Assembly (NCBI GenBank): GCA_035294855.1
Contig: DATGKD010000249.1
Location: 1-27,431, forward strand
From: DATGKD01 sp035294855
Lineage (GTDB): Bacteria > Actinomycetota > Acidimicrobiia > Acidimicrobiales > UBA8190
Direction: 5' to 3'
DNA: 27,431 nucleotides
The translations under genes and the position numbers were made by a program. The notes under the pieces were generated by a model, which was given only the letters and a program-made list of their open reading frames with translations, was not told where the DNA came from and did not search any database. This document shows, piece by piece, positions 1 to 6,888 of the stretch. Positions within the stretch are counted from its first letter, which is position 1. Each line of letters begins with the position of its first letter.

Positions 1-863
1 AGGCCAAGAGCGGCGGCGTCCTCGAGCGCGCCGGCCAGACCGAGGCCGCCGTGGACCTCGCCCGGCTCGCCGGCCTCATCCCGGCCGGCGTGATCTGCGA
101 GGTGATGAACGACGACGGGACGATGGCTCGCGTCCCTGACCTCGTGACGTACTGCGCGCGCCACGGCCTGAAGATGATCACGGTCGCCGACCTCATCGCG
201 TACCGGCGCACGCACGAAAGCCTGGTCGACCGTGTCGTGGACACCTCGCTTCCCACGAAGCACGGCTCGTTCTCCATCGTCGGGTACCGCAGCCGGGTCG
301 ATGGCGCGCAGCATGTCGCCATGGTCAAAGGCGATGTGGTGGGCAAGCAGAACGTGCTCGTGCGAGTCCACTCGGCGTGCATGACGGGGGACACCTTCGG
401 TTCCCTGCGCTGCGACTGCGGCGAACAGCTCGAGCGATCGCTGGCCATGATCGAGGCGGAGGGCGCGGGCGTCGTCCTCTATCTGGCGCAGGAGGGACGG
501 GGCATCGGGCTGCTCGACAAGCTGCGCGCGTACCAATTGCAGGACGGTGGCCTCGACACCGTCGAGGCCAACCTCGAGCTCGGCCTCCCCGTCGACCTGC
601 GCGACTACGGCGTCGGCGCGCAGATCCTCGCCGACCTCGGGTTGTCCACCATCCGGCTCCTCACGAACAACCCGAAGAAGATCCACGGGCTCGAGGGCTT
701 CGGGCTGACGGTGACCGAACAGGTGCCGATCACCGCGCCCACGAACCCGCACAACGCCCGCTACCTGTCGACGAAGGTCCACAAGATGGGCCACGTCATC
801 GGCGAGTACAACGTTCACGTCGTGGCGGAGGACGCCCAGGAGCCGTCACTGCGCGTCGGCTGA
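1..863 (+). CDS. ribBA: 3,4-dihydroxy-2-butanone 4-phosphate synthase / GTP cyclohydrolase II (3' part)
   Basis: Riboflavin biosynthesis, cytoplasmic. The family joins DHBP synthase (ribulose 5-phosphate to the four-carbon unit) with GTP cyclohydrolase II (GTP to the pyrimidine precursor). The gene is cut by the window start and the reading frame is open from base 3. The first visible residues (GGVLERAGQTEAAVDLARLAG) are the end of the RibB domain. The RibA domain follows, with the zinc-binding stretch CMTGDTFGSLRCDCGEQL near bases 379-432, the GRGIGL segment, and the LTNNPKKIHGLEGFG segment near the C-terminus. A GTG at base 51 is in frame but lies inside the conserved RibB domain, so it is not the start. 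In many actinobacteria this gene sits in a rib operon with ribE and ribH; such neighbours would lie outside the window. The next gene has its own promoter-like box, so this is probably the operon's end. Confidence 0.93.
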   Translation, partial: AKSGGVLERAGQTEAAVDLARLAGLIPAGVICEVMNDDGTMARVPDLVTYCARHGLKMITVADLIAYRRTHESLVDRVVDTSLPTKHGSFSIVGYRSRVDGAQHVAMVKGDVVGKQNVLVRVHSACMTGDTFGSLRCDCGEQLERSLAMIEAEGAGVVLYLAQEGRGIGLLDKLRAYQLQDGGLDTVEANLELGLPVDLRDYGVGAQILADLGLSTIRLLTNNPKKIHGLEGFGLTVTEQVPITAPTNPHNARYLSTKVHKMGHVIGEYNVHVVAEDAQEPSLRVG

Positions 864-929
864 CGCGGACCGAGCACGGCCGCCGGCTGACGCTCACCCT
901 GGGTCACGCTGATTCTGGGGGGCGGGCGG

Positions 930-935
930 TACCCT
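930..935 (+). promoter_or_regulatory. -10-like box TACCCT, leaderless start
   Basis: TACCCT ends 7 bases before the ATG at 943, a spacing that would place the transcription start at or next to the start codon. A T-rich run (tttttt, 935-940) separates them. No clear -35 or Shine-Dalgarno is visible. This is one of several similarly placed boxes in the window. Confidence 0.4.
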
Positions 936-942
936 TTTTTGC

Positions 943-1647
943 ATGGCGTTCCCGAGCCGCCTGCTCATCGACGGCGAAGACGTCATCGTCGAATTGCGGC
1001 CGCACTGGGTAGCGCTCGGGTGGCGTCTCGTCGTGGCCGCCGGCGCACTGGCCACGGCGATCAGCGTCTTCGCGGCCTTCCCCGACGTGGCCATGGGGGT
1101 CGTGTACCTGCTCGTCACCATCGTCGTGCTCGCCGCGCTGTGGTTGGCGGGCCGGATGGTCCGGTGGTTCACCACGAGCCTCGTGCTCACGACGAGCCGC
1201 ATCGTGCAACGTTCGGGCGTGGTGGCGCGCCGGGGGCTGGAGTTGCGCCTCGAGCGCGTGAACCAGCTGTCGTTCCGACAGACGATCGCGGCGCGCATGT
1301 TGCGAACCGGCGAGCTCATCGTGGAGATGGGTGGTGACCTCGGTGTCGTGGTCTTCGACCACGTGCCGCGACCGGCCGTCGTGCAGAGCCTCATCACCGA
1401 GCAGATCGACGCGGTGCACCGCCGGGTGCGCCCGATCGTCCCCGGTCCCCGGTTGCGGCTCGACGGCAACCGGCCCCTCAGCGCCGGTGACACCCCTCCG
1501 AAGGGGACGGCCGCCGTGACCGGGCCGCGGCCGGGCGAGCGGTCGGTCGTCGACCGTCTCGTCGAGCTCGACGAGCTGCGCCGGCGCGGCATCGTCACCG
1601 ACGACGAGTTCGAGACGAAGAAGACCGCGCTCCTCGAGCGCCTCTGA
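943..1647 (+). CDS. Membrane-anchored bacterial PH-domain protein (DUF304/bPH2 type) with C-terminal SHOCT motif
   Basis: 234 residues. Two hydrophobic segments at about residues 28-46 and 50-72 predict a membrane hairpin. A YdbS/DUF304-type bacterial PH domain follows (about 75-155: LVLTTSRIVQRSGVVARR, then the LERVNQLS segment typical of the fold). The last 33 residues (VVDRLVELDELRRRGIVTDDEFETKK, split here as a helix-turn-helix-like pair) form a SHOCT motif, a short C-terminal domain often attached to membrane proteins and thought to mediate oligomerisation. The precise role is unknown for this family; a membrane-stress or secretion role is sometimes suggested. The gene converges on galK, with only 3 bases between the two stop codons. 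The start is fixed by the ATG 7 bases after a TACCCT box. Confidence 0.8.
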   Translation: MAFPSRLLIDGEDVIVELRPHWVALGWRLVVAAGALATAISVFAAFPDVAMGVVYLLVTIVVLAALWLAGRMVRWFTTSLVLTTSRIVQRSGVVARRGLELRLERVNQLSFRQTIAARMLRTGELIVEMGGDLGVVVFDHVPRPAVVQSLITEQIDAVHRRVRPIVPGPRLRLDGNRPLSAGDTPPKGTAAVTGPRPGERSVVDRLVELDELRRRGIVTDDEFETKKTALLERL

Positions 1648-1650
1648 GGT

Positions 1651-2733
1651 TCAGTCCGGCCCGGGAAACGCCGCCACGGACGCCCCACCGGCCGGCCTGA
1701 CCCGCCAGGCTGGCGTGCGCGGTTCGGTGAGGTCGACCGCACCCGGTTCGGTCAGGGCCACCACGCACCCGCCGAAGCCCGCGCCGGTGAGGCGCGCGCC
1801 GTACACGCCGGGTCGGGTCACGAGCCAGCCCACGAGTTCGTCGAGCCGGGGCGTGGACACCTCGAAGTCGCGCGCCAGGCTTTCGTGGCTCGCGGTCATG
1901 AGCCTGCCGGCCTCGACGAGGTCGCCGGCGCGCAGCGCCGCCACCATCCACTTCACCCGGTCGCATTCACTCACCACGTGCCGAGCGCGCCGACGCAATA
2001 CCGCATCCGGCAGTGCCAGGGCGGACTGGGGGTCGATCCGTCCGAGCGGACCGAGCCGGTAGGCGGCTGCCTCGCATTCGGCCTGGCGGGCCGCGTACCC
2101 CGAACGATCGAGGGTCCGGCGCTCGCCCGAGTGCACCACCACGATGTCGATCCCCTCGGGGACCGCGACGTGGTCGACGCTGCAGTCCGCGAAGTCGATG
2201 TAGGTGGCGCAGCCCGGGCGCGCCGCGCTCACCACGAGCTGGTCCATGAGGCCCGACGCCACGCCGGTGGCGGCGTGCTCGGCGCGCTGACAGGTGCGGG
2301 CCAAGACGAGCGGCTGGCCCTCGAAGCCGAGTGCCAGCGCGGTGGCCACCTCGAGCGCGGCGCTCGAGGAGAGGCCTGCCCCGACGGGCAGCGTCGTCTG
2401 GACGACACCCCGACCGCCGGTGGCCGGCCGCACGAGCGCCACCACCGCGGCGACGTAGCGCGCCCAGCGGGGTTCGAACGCCAGTAGCGACGCCGGGTCG
2501 AGGGGCACGTGCACGTCGACGTCGGCAGGCTCGGGCTCGCCCTCGGCGCGCAGCACCACGCGCAGTGTCGTGTCGGGGACGAACGTCACCGACGTGCCCA
2601 GGTCGATGGCGAGCGGGAGCGCGACGCCCTCGTTGTAGTCGGTGTGGTCGCCGATGAGGTTGACGCGACCCGGGCTGTGAGCGCGCACGCCGGACGCCCC
2701 GGGCACCGACCCGGGGGCCGTCGGCTCGGTCAC
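1651..2733 (-). CDS. galK: Galactokinase (GHMP kinase)
   Basis: Phosphorylates galactose at C1 with ATP, the first step of the Leloir pathway; cytoplasmic. About 360 residues from the chosen GTG, close to the usual 380. All three GHMP/galactokinase motifs are present: the N-terminal signature PGRVNLIGDHTDYNEG (residues 21-36), the ATP-binding LPVGAGLSSSAALEVA, and C-terminal GARLTGAGFGGCVVAL. The SGLMDQL segment carries the conserved aspartate thought to act as catalytic base. Oddity: the signature has Asp where most galactokinases have Glu (GEHTDY). Start choice: GTG at 2733 leaves room for a divergent promoter at 2761-2790. An in-frame ATG at 2790 would add 19 unconserved residues and leave 7 bases to the divergent hydrolase. 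No galT or galE is visible nearby. Confidence 0.88.
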   Translation of the reverse strand: MTEPTAPGSVPGASGVRAHSPGRVNLIGDHTDYNEGVALPLAIDLGTSVTFVPDTTLRVVLRAEGEPEPADVDVHVPLDPASLLAFEPRWARYVAAVVALVRPATGGRGVVQTTLPVGAGLSSSAALEVATALALGFEGQPLVLARTCQRAEHAATGVASGLMDQLVVSAARPGCATYIDFADCSVDHVAVPEGIDIVVVHSGERRTLDRSGYAARQAECEAAAYRLGPLGRIDPQSALALPDAVLRRRARHVVSECDRVKWMVAALRAGDLVEAGRLMTASHESLARDFEVSTPRLDELVGWLVTRPGVYGARLTGAGFGGCVVALTEPGAVDLTEPRTPAWRVRPAGGASVAAFPGPD

Positions 2734-2760
2734 GGTCAGAGCATCGCACGGCTCGCCGTC

Positions 2761-2790
2761 TTGACCCTCGACCGCGACCGCGGACAGCAT
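2761..2790 (+). promoter_or_regulatory. Candidate sigma-70-type promoter for the hydrolase operon
   Basis: TTGACC (2761-2766) and CAGCAT (2785-2790) are separated by 18 bases, and the -10 ends 7 bases before the GTG at 2798. This is the best -35/-10 pair in the window and again suggests a leaderless transcript. It lies between galK (minus) and the hydrolase (plus). Confidence 0.4.
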
Positions 2791-2797
2791 CCCGGGC

Positions 2798-3682
2798 GTG
2801 GACCGGGTCGACGTCGGCAAGGTGACGATCTGTTTCGACCTGCTCGGCCGGGACGGCGACCCTGTTTTCGTCCTCATCGCGGGACTCAGCCGTCAGCTCA
2901 TCGGATGGGACGACGCGTTCTGCGGGCTGTTGGTTGACCGGGGCTTCCGGGTGCTGCGCTTCGACAACCGCGACGCCGGGCTGTCGACGTCGATCGAGGG
3001 CGGCCCGCCGTTCGACCTCGCCGCGGCACGCCGCGGTGGCCGAGCCGCCGTCGCCTACGCGCTCGAGGACATGGCGGACGACGCCGCGGGGCTTCTCGAC
3101 GCGCTGGACATCGCCGGCGCGCACGTCGCCGGCACCTCGATGGGCGGCATGATCGGCCAGACGCTCGCCATCCGCCACCCGACGCGCGTCCTCAGCCTGT
3201 GCTCGATCATGTCCATGACCGGCGCGGACGACGTCGGCCGTCCCACGCCTGAGGCGATGGCGGTCCTGATGAAGCGGCCGCCCAGGAGCCGCGAGGAGTA
3301 CCTCGACACCGAGCTCGCCAACCAGCGCATCATCGGGTCCAAAGGCGCGCTCGTCGACGAGGCGTGGCGACGACAGCGGTTCGAGCGCTTCTACGACCGC
3401 GGCCTCAACCCTGAGGGGACCGCTCGCCAGATGATGGCGATCGTGGCGTCGGGCGACCGCACCGCGGCGTTGTCGTCGGTGCACGTGCCGACGCTCGTGA
3501 TCCACGGTGACGCCGACACCCTGGTGCCGCTGGACGGGGGAGAGGCCACCGCGCGTGCCATCCCCGGCGCGCGTCTCATGGTGGTGCCGGACATGGGCCA
3601 CGAGCTGCCGCCCGCGGTGTGGGCGGAGGTCGTCGATGCCATGGTCGCCAACGCCACGGCGACAGGGCGGGACAGTCGGTGA
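2798..3682 (+). CDS. Alpha/beta-fold hydrolase
   Basis: 294 residues with the full alpha/beta-hydrolase catalytic set. The nucleophile elbow GTSMGG has Ser at about residue 114. The acid lies in HGDADTLVP near residue 235, and the His in DMGHELPP near residue 268. The N-terminal segment GRDGDPVFVLIAGL followed by RFDNRDAGLS is typical of the broad family that includes esterases, haloperoxidase-like and epoxide-hydrolase-like members. The true substrate cannot be read from the sequence. No signal peptide is visible, so it is probably cytoplasmic. It opens an operon: its TGA overlaps a GTG of a tiny repeat ORF, which in turn overlaps the racemase start. The neighbouring racemase suggests a role in lipid, sterol or acyl-CoA metabolism; this is inference. 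Confidence 0.85.
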   Translation: MDRVDVGKVTICFDLLGRDGDPVFVLIAGLSRQLIGWDDAFCGLLVDRGFRVLRFDNRDAGLSTSIEGGPPFDLAAARRGGRAAVAYALEDMADDAAGLLDALDIAGAHVAGTSMGGMIGQTLAIRHPTRVLSLCSIMSMTGADDVGRPTPEAMAVLMKRPPRSREEYLDTELANQRIIGSKGALVDEAWRRQRFERFYDRGLNPEGTARQMMAIVASGDRTAALSSVHVPTLVIHGDADTLVPLDGGEATARAIPGARLMVVPDMGHELPPAVWAEVVDAMVANATATGRDSR

Positions 3683-3801
3683 CGAACAACCCAGCGCCGA
3701 TCAAAACAGCGCCCATCAAAACAGCGCCGATCAAAACAGCGCCGATCAACACAGCGCCGATCAACACAGCGCCGATCAACACAGTGAGGAGCGATCCATG
3801 A
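3679..3801 (+). CDS. Possible 40-residue repeat peptide, translationally coupled on both sides
   Basis: GTG at 3679 overlaps the hydrolase TGA (GTGA), and its own TGA (3799-3801) overlaps the racemase ATG (ATGA). The 40-residue product is MTNNP, three copies of APIKT, three copies of APINT, then VRSDP. The reading frame stays open across the entire 15-base tandem array. No known domain is recognised; there is no signal peptide or membrane segment. The K-to-N change splits the array into two halves. The same GTGA coupling is used by several certain genes in this window, which is why I list it. It may instead be an untranslated spacer whose period happens to be a multiple of three, or merely a coupling device that carries ribosomes to the racemase start. 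Existence as a real protein is uncertain. Confidence 0.35.
   Translation: MTNNPAPIKTAPIKTAPIKTAPINTAPINTAPINTVRSDP
3692..3784 (+). repeat. 15-base tandem repeat, six copies
   Basis: Six units of cagcgccgatcaaaa or its variants start at 3692, 3707, 3722, 3737, 3752 and 3767, followed by a partial cag. Unit 2 has one change (gcccat for gccgat), and units 4-6 end in caaca instead of caaaa. The unit is about half GC, clearly lower than its surroundings. The array fills the gap between hydrolase and racemase and ends just before the racemase ribosome-binding site GAGGAG (3786-3791). Confidence 0.95.
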
Positions 3802-4943
3802 GCGGCCCACTCGAGGGCGTCCGCATCGTCGAGCTCGCCGGCATCGGGCCCGGCCCGTACGCGTGCATGCTCCTCGCGGACGCAGGCGCAGACGTCTTGC
3901 GCGTCGATCGCGCCACGGGCAGCCCGCCGCCGGCGTCGGCGGGCCCGCACTGGGACCTCTTGAACCGGAGCCGGCGCTCGGTGGCTGTCGACCTGAAGCA
4001 CGCCGACGGCGTGGGCCTCGTCCTCGACCTCGTGGGCGAGGCCGATGCGCTGGTGGAAGGGTGGCGGCCGGGTGTCGCCGAGCGGCTCGGGCTCGGCCCC
4101 GACGAGTGCCTGGCCAAGAACCCTCGCCTCGTCTACGGACGCATGACCGGGTGGGGGCAACAGGGCCCGATGGCCCAGTCGGCGGGCCACGACATCGACT
4201 ACATCGCGCTCGCCGGTGCGCTGTGGCCCATCGGGCGCGCCGGTGAGCCTCCGGTCCCGCCCCTCAACCTGGTCGGTGACTTCGGCGGCGGGGGGATGCT
4301 CATGGCCTTCGGGATCAGCGCCGCACTGGTGGAGGCGGCTCGCTCGGGCCAGGGACAGGTGGTGGACGCCGCCATGGTCGACGGCGCGGCGTCGCTCATG
4401 ACGATGACCATGGCGTTCCGACAGCTGGGGATGTGGACGGAGGGAAGGGGCGTGAACCTCCTCGACTCCGGTGCCCCGTTCTACGAGGTGTACGAAACAG
4501 CGGACGGCAAGTTCTTCGCGGTCGGCGCGCTCGAAGCGCGGTTCTACGCGGAGCTGGTGCGCGTACTGGGGCTCCAGGGCGAGGACCTTCCCGAGCAGAA
4601 CGACCGGACGCAGTGGCCGGCGATGAAGGAGCGGTTCAGGTCCATCTTCCGCACGCGCACGCGCGACGAGTGGACCGACGCGTTCGCGGGGACCGACGCG
4701 TGCGGTGCGCCGGTGCTGTCACCGTGGGAGGCGCACGAGCATCCCCACAACCGGCACCGAGCCACCTTTGTCGAGGTCGAAGGGGTCGTGCAGCCCGCCC
4801 CCGCGCCGCGCTTCAGCCGGACGCCCGCCACCATCCGCAACCCCCCGCCGGTCGCGGGTCAGGACGCGGAGACCGCTCTCGCGGACTGGGGGATCGACAA
4901 GGCGCGCGTGGAAGAGCTGCGCGCGTCGGGCGTCGTGGACTGA
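3798..4943 (+). CDS. mcr: Alpha-methylacyl-CoA racemase (family III CoA-transferase fold)
   Basis: Interconverts (2R)- and (2S)-2-methylacyl-CoA so that branched fatty acids or sterol side chains can enter beta-oxidation; cytoplasmic. 381 residues, close to other family members. The CaiB/BaiF fold begins with GVRIVELAGIGPGPYACMLL, followed by ADAGADVLRVDR. The catalytic residues known from the Mycobacterium tuberculosis enzyme MCR (His126, Asp156, Glu241) align here with His131 (SAGHDIDYIALAG), Asp161 (LNLVGDFGGG) and Glu246 (AVGALE), all at a constant offset of five. This supports racemase over a general CoA-transferase, which would use a catalytic Asp as nucleophile. The start is the ATG at 3798, 6 bases after GAGGAG. 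The stop codon is the first TGA of a 9-base tandem array, so it is followed by many more in-frame stops. Confidence 0.92.
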   Translation: MSGPLEGVRIVELAGIGPGPYACMLLADAGADVLRVDRATGSPPPASAGPHWDLLNRSRRSVAVDLKHADGVGLVLDLVGEADALVEGWRPGVAERLGLGPDECLAKNPRLVYGRMTGWGQQGPMAQSAGHDIDYIALAGALWPIGRAGEPPVPPLNLVGDFGGGGMLMAFGISAALVEAARSGQGQVVDAAMVDGAASLMTMTMAFRQLGMWTEGRGVNLLDSGAPFYEVYETADGKFFAVGALEARFYAELVRVLGLQGEDLPEQNDRTQWPAMKERFRSIFRTRTRDEWTDAFAGTDACGAPVLSPWEAHEHPHNRHRATFVEVEGVVQPAPAPRFSRTPATIRNPPPVAGQDAETALADWGIDKARVEELRASGVVD

Positions 4944-5066
4944 GCGGACTGAGCGGACTGAGTGGACTGAGTGGGCTGAGTCGGCTGAGAGGGCTGACTC
5001 GGCTGAGAGGGCTGACTCGGCTGAGTGGGCTGAGTCGGCTGAGAGGGCTGACTCGGCTGACCGGCA
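4941..5066 (+). repeat. 9-base tandem repeat, 13 units plus one degenerate, with nested higher-order duplication
   Basis: Units all begin with TGA and read tgagcggac (x2), tgagtggac, tgagtgggc, tgagtcggc, tgagagggc, tgactcggc, and so on, ending in a degenerate tgaccggca at 5058-5066. The last units show a pattern C-D-E-F, E-F, C-D-E-F: a 36-base block (4968-5003) recurs at 5022-5057 with an 18-base half block between. The first unit contains the racemase stop codon, and the array stops 16 bases before the convergent RAM-domain gene. No stable terminator hairpin is obvious inside it. Confidence 0.95.
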
Positions 5067-5082
5067 AGGCCCCCGAGCGGGA

Positions 5083-5319
5083 TCAGAGGTTCACGACCGG
5101 GCACGTCACCGTGCGGGTGATGCCCTCGATGAGCTGGATGTGGCTCACCACCATGCGCCCGAGGTCGTCGACCGAGGGGGCCTCGGTCCGCACGATCACG
5201 TCGTAGGGACCGGTGACGTCCTCGGCCGAGACGACGCCGTTGATGCTGCGGACCTGTTGTGCCACGTAGGCCGCCTTGCCGACCTCGGTCTGGATCAGCA
5301 CGTATGCCGTCACCGCCAT
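5083..5319 (-). CDS. Stand-alone Lrp/AsnC ligand-binding (RAM) domain protein
   Basis: 78 residues, all of them a single RAM domain: AYVLIQTEVGKAAYVAQQV, then SINGVVSAEDVTGPYDVIVR and a C-terminal TVTCPVV strand. The N-terminal helix-turn-helix DNA-binding domain of Lrp/AsnC regulators is absent. Stand-alone RAM proteins of this size are known from actinobacteria and Thermus. They are believed to bind small molecules such as amino acids as oligomers and may modulate full-length Lrp relatives; no target can be inferred here. The start is ATG at 5319 with a strong purine-rich site (GGGAGGAG) about 8 bases upstream on the minus strand. The gene converges on the racemase and its repeat tail, and diverges from the MFS gene with 78 bases between starts. 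Confidence 0.88.
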   Translation of the reverse strand: MAVTAYVLIQTEVGKAAYVAQQVRSINGVVSAEDVTGPYDVIVRTEAPSVDDLGRMVVSHIQLIEGITRTVTCPVVNL

Positions 5320-5350
5320 CGTCGTCTCCTCCCTCGTGCCGCCGCACGTC

Positions 5351-5356
5351 ATGGTA
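5351..5356 (-). promoter_or_regulatory. -10-like box TACCAT for the RAM-domain gene
   Basis: Read on the minus strand, TACCAT lies about 31 bases upstream of the ATG at 5319. This leaves a short leader that carries the Shine-Dalgarno site. No convincing -35 is seen. Confidence 0.28.
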
Positions 5357-5385
5357 GTGGCGGCCGGGCCGGGGGTACCGGGCCA

Positions 5386-5391
5386 TAGGCT
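5386..5391 (+). promoter_or_regulatory. -10-like box TAGGCT, leaderless start of the MFS gene
   Basis: TAGGCT ends 6 bases before the GTG at 5398. No Shine-Dalgarno is seen. The same hexamer precedes ftsY at 23574. Confidence 0.4.
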
Positions 5392-5397
5392 CTGAGC

Positions 5398-6888
5398 GTG
5401 CCGGGTCGAGGGCGCGAGGCATCCGCCCGCATCGTTCGCCAGATGCGCGACGCGTTCGCCGCCCTTCTCGACCAGCGCACGCCGTTCGGGCGCCTCGCGC
5501 TGACGCACGTGCTCTCCACCGCCGGCGACGCGTTCGTGACGATCTCGTTGGCCGGTTCTTTGTTCTTCTCCATTTCGCCGAAGGCCGCCGAGAGCCGGGT
5601 CATCCTCTACCTGCTGCTCACGATGACCCCGTTCGCAGTGGTGGCGCCGTTGCTCGGCCCGGTGATCGACCGGAGCCGCGGCGCCCGCCGGGCAGTGGTG
5701 GTCGCCTCGGCGGCGGCGCGCGCCGGGATGTGCTTCGTGATGGCGAACGGGCTGCACAGCCTGCTGTTGTTCCCCGAGGCCTTCGCCATGCTCGTGTTGT
5801 CGAAGGTCTACCTGGTGACCAAGGGGGCCCTCGTTCCGCTCGTGGTGGCTCCGCCCACCTCTCGCCGCCCCGGAGCAGGTGGCACCGACCCGGTCGCCGC
5901 GACGAGCGCGCTCGCCCAGAGCGCTCCCGGGACGGTGGCGGTGGGCAGCGACGGCCCCGACGAAGACGCCCTCGCGACCGCCAATGCCCGCCTGGGCCTC
6001 CTGGCGTCGCTCGCCGGTTTCGCGGCCTCGCTGCCCGCCATCGGCATCCTCAACCTGTTCGGAGGCGAATGGGTGCTGCGGCTCGACGTGGTGGTCTTCC
6101 TGGCCTGCACCGTGACCGCCGTCCGCCTGCCGGTGCGGCGGGGTTCCGGGGGCGACTGGGCCCAGTCCCGCCGGCACCCCGTCGCCGCGGACGAACCCGG
6201 CATGGCCCCGACGCTGCAGGTGCCCGTCACCGGCGCCGAGGTGTCGGCGGGACCGTCCGAGGGGTTCGACTCGTGGGCGCGGCAGGGACCGGTGACCGCG
6301 CTCGGGCCGCGGTTCAACACGCACCCCGAGGTCGTCCTCGCCTTGTCGGCGATGTCGGTGCTGAAGGGCCTCGTGGGCTTCCTCACCTTCTTTCTCGCTT
6401 TTTCGCTGCGCCGCCACCACACGTCGCACGTGACGTTCTGGATCGGACTCTTCCTCGCGGCCACCGTGGCGGGCGCCATCGTGGGCGTGCTCCTCGTCCC
6501 GAAGGCGCGCCGGCGGATCCGCGAGCCGCAGATCCTCGGCCTGTCGATCTGGATCGTGGCGGTGGCGGGCGCGCTGGCCGCGATCGTGGGCGGCACGCTC
6601 ATCCAGACCTTGCTGGCTTTCGTGATCGGCGTGGCCGGCGCGGCCGCCAAGCCCGCCTTCGACGCGCTGGTGCAACGCTTCGTGCCCGCCGCCGCGCAGG
6701 GCCGGGCCTTCGCGCGCTTCGAGACCCGCCTTCAGCTGGTCTGGGTCATCGGCGCGCTCGTCGGCGTGCTCGTCACCCTGCCGCTCGAGTCCGGCGACAT
6801 CGTCATCGGCGCGGTGGCCGCGGTGTCCGGGCTGTCGTACCTGACGAGCCGGCGCGCGCTCCGCCACCGCTGGCCCGGCGCGGTCTGA
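5398..6888 (+). CDS. Major facilitator superfamily transporter
   Basis: 496 residues with many hydrophobic segments in two blocks. The first block is at about residues 33-150, with the FAVVAPLLGPVIDRSRGARR loop typical of MFS motif A between helices 2 and 3. It is followed by further helices at 195-240 and a second set from about 315 to 485. Two hydrophilic inserts are notable: one of about 45 residues near 152-195 (Pro, Ala, Gly and Asp rich), and a second of about 60 residues near 245-305. It is a secondary transporter of the inner membrane; the substrate is unknown. The GTG start is supported by the TAGGCT box 6 bases upstream; the ATG 16 codons later is an alternative. Its TGA directly abuts the stop of pckG on the other strand (TGATCA). 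Confidence 0.8.
   Translation: MPGRGREASARIVRQMRDAFAALLDQRTPFGRLALTHVLSTAGDAFVTISLAGSLFFSISPKAAESRVILYLLLTMTPFAVVAPLLGPVIDRSRGARRAVVVASAAARAGMCFVMANGLHSLLLFPEAFAMLVLSKVYLVTKGALVPLVVAPPTSRRPGAGGTDPVAATSALAQSAPGTVAVGSDGPDEDALATANARLGLLASLAGFAASLPAIGILNLFGGEWVLRLDVVVFLACTVTAVRLPVRRGSGGDWAQSRRHPVAADEPGMAPTLQVPVTGAEVSAGPSEGFDSWARQGPVTALGPRFNTHPEVVLALSAMSVLKGLVGFLTFFLAFSLRRHHTSHVTFWIGLFLAATVAGAIVGVLLVPKARRRIREPQILGLSIWIVAVAGALAAIVGGTLIQTLLAFVIGVAGAAAKPAFDALVQRFVPAAAQGRAFARFETRLQLVWVIGALVGVLVTLPLESGDIVIGAVAAVSGLSYLTSRRALRHRWPGAV

Noticed and set aside
3391..4190. Minus-strand repeat proteins (LIGAV-like and CVDRRCF-like pentapeptides) over the 15-base array
   Set aside because: Any array with a period divisible by three gives open repeats in several frames; these are antisense to the hydrolase and racemase and lack starts with ribosome-binding sites or coupling.
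4941..5066. CRISPR array
   Set aside because: Units are only 9 bases, directly adjacent with no spacers, and no cas genes are present. The same holds for the 15-base array at 3692.
5320..6867. Long minus-strand open frame across the MFS gene running into the RAM-domain protein
   Set aside because: Only the last 78 codons form a recognisable domain with its own ATG and ribosome-binding site; the rest is antisense to MFS membrane helices.
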